Assembly: GCA_905183005.1 (NCBI GenBank)
Contig: CAJJDO010000081.1
Location: 254,212 to 318,211, forward strand
Source: Paramecium pentaurelia
Lineage: Eukaryota; Ciliophora; Oligohymenophorea; Peniculida; Parameciidae
DNA length: 64,000 nt
Direction of reading: 5' to 3'
The position numbers and the translations under genes are program-made. Position 1 is the stretch's first letter. The number at the start of each line of letters is the position of its first letter. Below are positions 59,708 to 64,000 of the stretch, piece after piece. The notes under the pieces are model-generated. The model saw nothing but the letters and a program-made list of their open reading frames with translations. It did not search any database and had not been told where the DNA came from.

Positions 59708-61847
59708 ATGGAATTTTATGAAATAGTCAAATCTATTGGCTCTGGTTCATTTGGTTAGGTATACTTAGCTAGGAATAAAAGAGAAGATCGTCTTTATGTC
59801 ATTAAGCGTATTAAAATTAGAGACATGAATTAGAAGGATCGTGAAAATACAGAAAATGAAGTCAGGTTATTATAGAAATTGAGGCATCCTAATATTGTAG
59901 CCTATAAGGATTCATATTTAGATAGAGAATAATACTTAAATATTGTAATGATTCATTGTGAAGGTGGAGATATTTATTAAAAAATTCGAAACAAAAAAAG
60001 TTTTCCTGAATCTCAAATTTTGGATTGGTTTGCATAAATGACATTAGCTTTGTGTTATTTACATGAACAAAAGATTTTACATAGAGATTTAAAGACATAA
60101 AATATATTTCTAAAAAATGGCAGAGTTAGATTAGGTGATTTTGGAATTGCAAAAGTACTTGATTCAACTCGTGATTTGGCTAACACTTGCATAGGAACTC
60201 CATATTATATGAGTCCAGAGTTATTTAAATATAAACCATATTCATATAAGAGTGATGTATGGGCACTTGGATGTTGTCTATATGAAATGTGTAATCTGAG
60301 ACATGCTTTTGATGCATAATCAATGAATGGATTGGCATTGAAAATTTTAAAAGGTTCTTATTCATCTATCAGTCCAACCTATTCTAAGGCATTAAGAGAT
60401 ATCATTAATAAGATGCTTAATACTAATCCTAAGGCTAGACCTACTATATAGGAGATAGTTCATAAACCAATTATTAAATTAAGGATTATTTATTACATGC
60501 TTGAAGTCTTTTGTGGTATTTTTTATAATCAATCTTCATAGAACCATAATCAGCTGATTTAGATGATATGTATGTGGATACATTATATGAATAGGCTGAA
60601 TAGATTGGAGTCTTACCACTTATTTAACATTATCAAAAATAAATTGCATAAGGTGCAACAATAGCAGATATAAAAAATGAATTAGAAAAAGGAGGAAGAG
60701 CAGAATAAAGAATGTTAATTTAAATATAAGAATAAGAAGCATTGAAATTAAAATAATTAAAAAAAGAATAAATTGAAAAAAAGAAATTAGAAGAAGAAAT
60801 TAAAAGATTAGAATAAAAGAAATAATAAAAAGTACCTATACAAAATACTAAATATACTGAGACTAATTCAAATTCTAAAAATACAACAGAAAATATAACA
60901 AATAAATCAGAAAATACTTAAAAAACAGAAACTCAATAAAGACCAGATTATCATAGAGTTAATTAAAGAAAGGTATCATTGGAAAGAGATAAAAGACCTA
61001 ATGAAATTAGATAAAAATAAAAAGAAAGAAGTTTATCCCTTGAAAAAGATAGATTAAGAGATGATAGTACTATAAGTGCTAAGGAAAGAGTGATTTAAAA
61101 GAAATAAAAAAGAGATGAAGAAAAAACTATACAAGAAGAAAAGGAAAGATAATAAATTTATAAAGAAAGTTATTAAAATAGAAAATTAGCTTAAGAACGT
61201 AAATAAGCTTAATATCGTTAATCAAAAGATAGTTCATTAAAAGTTTAGGAAGAATATGATGATTCTGAAGATAGTGATGGGGTTATGGCTATTCAAGAGA
61301 TTGAAAATGAAGAAGAATATGAAGAAGAAGGGGATGTTGAATAAAGACTTGATTTAATGAAAACTAAACTTAAAGATAAAACTTTAAAAATATAAGAAAT
61401 TAGTTAATCTCTTTAATAAAATAGATAAGTATAAAATATGTAAATCAAAGCATTAGAAAGTAAGAACATTCTATAATTGTAGCTGGATAAGTCATTCCAT
61501 TAGTTGAAGAAGAATTGGAGAATGAAGATTTGGAGGATGATGAATAAGGAGACTATGATGAAGTGGATCAAGATGAAACAAAACCGATTAATTCTATAGT
61601 GGCTAGAATATAGGATAGAATCAAATTATTAAGACATAGATGCGAAGGTGGATTAGGTAATAATCTTGTAGAAAAGGCTTTACAATTAATGAAGACTAAA
61701 TGTAAAATTATAAAGGTATCATTTTAAGAACTCTCTACTTAAGACTTAAGAAAACAACTTATTTAGTTATTGGGAGAAGAAAATATTGGCTATTGGTAAC
61801 TCTTTGATTAAATTTTATATATGGAGGAACTACTCACAAAATATTGA
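59708..61847 (+). CDS. NIMA-related (NEK) protein kinase
   Basis: About 688 aa. The kinase domain starts at residue 4: SIGSGSFGQVYLARN, YVIKRIKI, NIVAYKDSY, HRDLKTQNIFL (HRDLK-x-QN is the NEK signature), DFGIAKVLD, GTPYYMSPEL, SDVWALGCCLYEMC and a Pro-rich end. The rest is a coiled-coil region, Lys/Glu/Gln-rich (RLEQKKQQKVPIQ...), then acidic patches and a C-terminal helical segment (GGLGNNLVEKALQLMK). NEKs control cilium length, basal bodies and mitosis, and are hugely expanded in ciliates. Introns: 29 nt near 60508, a probable 17-nt one near 61440 and one of 27 nt near 61702; the second is not certain. Confidence 0.9.
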
Positions 61848-61902
61848 TTAGAATAATTTATTGCTATTGAATATATACAAATACAAAAGATTTAATTAAA
61901 TA

Positions 61903-62773
61903 TCATTATTTTTAAGAGAAGTATTCCTTGACTCCAAAGGAAGAGCTGCTCTATTTATTTATCTCATTATTATTAGATTTTATTGGAGAATTATATTATG
62001 ATCGATCACTATTTTAAACTTTATTTAATTTCAAATAACCTTTAATAATTTGTTTCTAATCTTTTAATATTGCAATATCAGATTGAATTAGATTTTTCTC
62101 ATTTTCTACTTTTTAAGCAAATTCTGATGTTTAAATTCTAATCCTTCTTAATTATTTCTAATATATGTTTGAATCATTCTTTCTACTTGAATTTTAGGAT
62201 CTAGTGGGCATTTTAAATTGACAGTATTTTCTAGAACTATCAGAATTTTGTTATTCATTAATTGATTATTTTTTCTATTATTATTATGATGAAAACAATC
62301 TTTTGCCTATTTTTTTTAGATTATTTTATTATAATTATAAATTAAGACTGTAGATTTCTTCATCTTTGATTTTTAATTCAGAATATAAATCTTCTATTTA
62401 CATCTAATATTTGAATTTCATTAAATTCATTGTTTTTTCAAAATTTTTTTATGTTTTTAATATCTACTCTTATAAATACAACTCTTTTTTAGTAAATAAT
62501 TTTTCAGAATTTCTTACTTTTTATTGAAGTTAAAATAATTAGTAAACTAATTAATCTTGATTAGAATTAGAATAATGATTTGAAATTTAACGATTTATTA
62601 AATTTTTTTTTAGAAATTCAATTGAATGCTCATTATTATTAAATATCGTTTACTTTTATTTAAGTTTACATCTAAGAATTTGTGGATACATTTTCTCTTT
62701 TTGAATTTAATTATGAATAAATTAAGTCCTCAGGAGTTTAATTTCGAATTAGTTATTATGAATTTTATTACAT
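61903..62773 (-). CDS. Gln-rich coiled-coil protein
   Basis: 281 aa after one 25-nt intron. It starts MQQNSQQLIRNQTPEDLIYS and continues into a two-heptad-rich coiled coil (LVYQLFQLQQKVRNSEKLF and KKELYLQEQILKTQKNFEK), then Ser/Gln-rich sequence and a final helix (VENEKNLIQSDIAILKDQ). No family. It is tail to tail with the NEK gene across 55 bp. Confidence 0.6.
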
Positions 62774-63074
62774 TTTATTTATATTAATTATTATAAATTC
62801 AGAAAATAAAAGGTTCATCATATAATTATTAATTTATAATATTAAATTATCTATTCATTTAATGCGTTGATAATAAAAGTAATATAGAAATTGTTGATTA
62901 TAAATATTAAATGAAATAAACATAAAAACATATATTATTATATTTAATTGATTAATTTTTAAATTTTGAGATTTATTTATTTGAATTTATATCATCATTC
63001 TGTAATATAATATGCCATAATCTATTGTTTATTAAAGCCTTGAACTTATTTAATGATATTCATTATTATTTTAA
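62774..63074. other. Divergent intergenic region
   Basis: 301 bp, AT-rich, between the coiled-coil gene and the cysteine-rich gene start. No gene seen. Confidence 0.5.
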
Positions 63075-63887
63075 ATGTCAAAAACAATTATACTTTGCTT
63101 AGTATTCTTAAGTGCTTATCAGACTCTTTCAACTAAAAATAGATGTGATTGTGTATTGTTTAGCAATTAAACTGAATGTGAAAATGTACCTTATTGTTCT
63201 TGGAGTAATGGAGCTTGTGGCTTAAAGAATTGTGCTAATATTATTCTTGAAAGATGTGAAACCTTTTTCAGATGTTCTATTAACTAAGATGGATAATGTG
63301 AATCTACTGGAGATTGTTCAAAATACACAGCTACAACTTAAATAGATTGTATGTTTAAAAGAGGTAATTGTGCAGCTGAAGCCATCTAAACTAATGGTGT
63401 TTATAAATGTAGATCATATACTGCAGTTACTTGTGCTTCATAAACTTCAGAGAATTGTAAAAATAGTTTTGAAAATGAGAATTCATTTTGTTGGCTTAAT
63501 TAATAAGGAAAATGTTAGAGTTATGATCCAAATACTTGTTCTGGAATTCCTCTTGAAATTTGTTCCAATTTAGGATGTGATGCTTCAGGTACAGAATGCA
63601 AGGCTTATACTTGTGGATCCAATTTAACTGTTAATACTTGTATTCTAGCAAATGATGGATATTTTGGTGCCAAAACACTTTGTAAATGGAATACAACTAC
63701 ATAAAAGTGTGAAGAGAGATCAGATATAACAGAATTAACATAAAATTAATGTTCACTATTAACAGATGGTGGATTTTATTGGTTAGATGATAAATGTACA
63801 GTATGTCCAAATGAAGACAATACAGATGATACAAGCTATGAGATTTTATTATCATCATTGATAATTATTCATCTATTATTGTAATGA
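63075..63887 (+). CDS. Cysteine-rich surface protein, probably GPI-anchored
   Basis: 270 aa, intronless. MSKTIILCLVFLSAYQTLS is a signal peptide. The mature chain has more than 25 Cys spaced every 6-15 residues, with recurring C-x(4-7)-C-x(2-3)-W patterns (ENVPYCSWSNGACGLKNC, NSFCWLNQQGKCQ, LCKWNTTTQKCEE). Thr, Ser and Asn are abundant. The C-terminus, after a short polar stretch, ends in a hydrophobic tail (ILLSSLIIIHLLLQ), the arrangement of a GPI-attachment signal. This periodic-Cys plus GPI design matches Paramecium surface antigens and their shorter relatives, but at 270 aa it is far smaller than the classic i-antigens of over 2,000 aa. Confidence 0.75.
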
Positions 63888-63941
63888 TATATATATATAT
63901 TATAATGATTTACCATATATAAAAATTTATTAAATAATTTG

Positions 63942-64000
63942 ATGAAATTTATATTGTCTAATTTGATAGTAATAGACATACTTATAAAATTAGGAGTTCA
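63942..64000 (+). CDS. Possible 5' end of a further gene (cut by window edge)
   Basis: ATG at 63942 opens MKFILSNLI, then a perfect 25-nt GT...AG intron (63969-63993) in the size class typical of this genome, then the window ends. The start is hydrophobic and could be a signal peptide. Too short to be sure. Confidence 0.35.
   Translation, partial: MKFILSNLIVIDILIKLGV

Noticed and set aside
61848..62773. Plus-strand coding sequence in the region after the NEK gene
   Set aside because: The minus strand carries a 281-residue frame with one clean intron and a proper start, and the plus strand shows no comparable composition.
1..64000. Bacterial-type features: Shine-Dalgarno sites, operon terminators, CRISPR arrays, insertion sequences
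   Set aside because: None were found. The genetic code, tiny spliceosomal introns and eukaryotic gene families show a ciliate nuclear genome.
1..64000. tRNA or rRNA genes and telomeric repeats
   Set aside because: I looked for tRNA-like GC-richer stretches with GTTCGA-type loops and for C4A2/C3A3-type telomere repeats and saw none; a scan with tRNAscan-SE or Infernal would settle this.
1..64000. Internal eliminated sequences (TA-bounded) still present
   Set aside because: The coding frames run through without TA-flanked insertions that break them; the small frame interruptions are explained by GT...AG introns, so this looks like rearranged macronuclear DNA.

Overview
The window looks like macronuclear DNA of a Paramecium-type ciliate. 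Three things show this. First, long protein frames are only continuous when TAA and TAG are read as glutamine and TGA is the sole stop. Second, nearly every gene is interrupted by tiny GT...AG introns, mostly 20-34 nt; reading them out restores recognisable domains and, wherever I added up the lengths, gives a whole number of codons. Third, the DNA is very AT-rich with short intergenic gaps. There are no bacterial ribosome-binding sites, operon leaders, insertion sequences, CRISPR arrays, or tRNA or rRNA genes that I can see.

Layout. 1-9.9 kb: end of a degenerate kinase, a two-domain cyclic-nucleotide-binding protein, a METTL21-type methyltransferase, two coiled-coil proteins and a small gene, then an anoctamin (TMEM16) channel or scramblase. 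9.9-18 kb: CFAP206 (axonemal radial-spoke docking), a Ctr copper transporter, and unrecognised minus-strand genes. 18-29.6 kb: a coiled-coil protein, a divergent ATG8, proteasome lid subunit Rpn8, a PDK1-like kinase with a PH domain, mitochondrial porin (VDAC), an atypical kinase and a membrane-anchored cyclic-nucleotide phosphodiesterase. 29.7-34.5 kb: a CDPK with an acylation-type N-terminus, a MORN-repeat protein, two unknown genes and a C2H2 zinc-finger protein. 35-47 kb: nine plus-strand genes, the last eight packed almost end to end, including a Canopy/saposin-like ER protein, a polycystin-2-like channel, an SCP/FCP1-type phosphatase and a GAF-like phosphodiesterase. 47.4-53.4 kb: CFAP61, with a RING-CH plus FHA protein 15 bp upstream. 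53.7-64 kb: a COMMD protein overlapping a MEK-like kinase tail to tail, a second two-domain cyclic-nucleotide-binding protein, a TPR protein, a NEK kinase, a coiled-coil protein and a cysteine-rich, probably GPI-anchored surface protein.

How the genes fit together. The contents suit a large swimming ciliate: axonemal docking proteins (CFAP206, CFAP61), candidate ciliary channels (polycystin-like, anoctamin) and a rich cAMP/cGMP and calcium signalling set (two phosphodiesterases, two cyclic-nucleotide-binding proteins, CDPK, PDK1-like, MEK-like and NEK kinases). Ciliates carry very large families of these proteins, so their nearness is not by itself evidence of a functional cluster. The strongest structural signal is extreme compaction: several neighbouring coding regions touch or overlap by 4-16 bp, and three divergent gene pairs have start codons only 17-47 bp apart.

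Gene ends and introns were assigned by eye from frame continuity and domain matches. All functions are inferred from sequence motifs; no database search was run.
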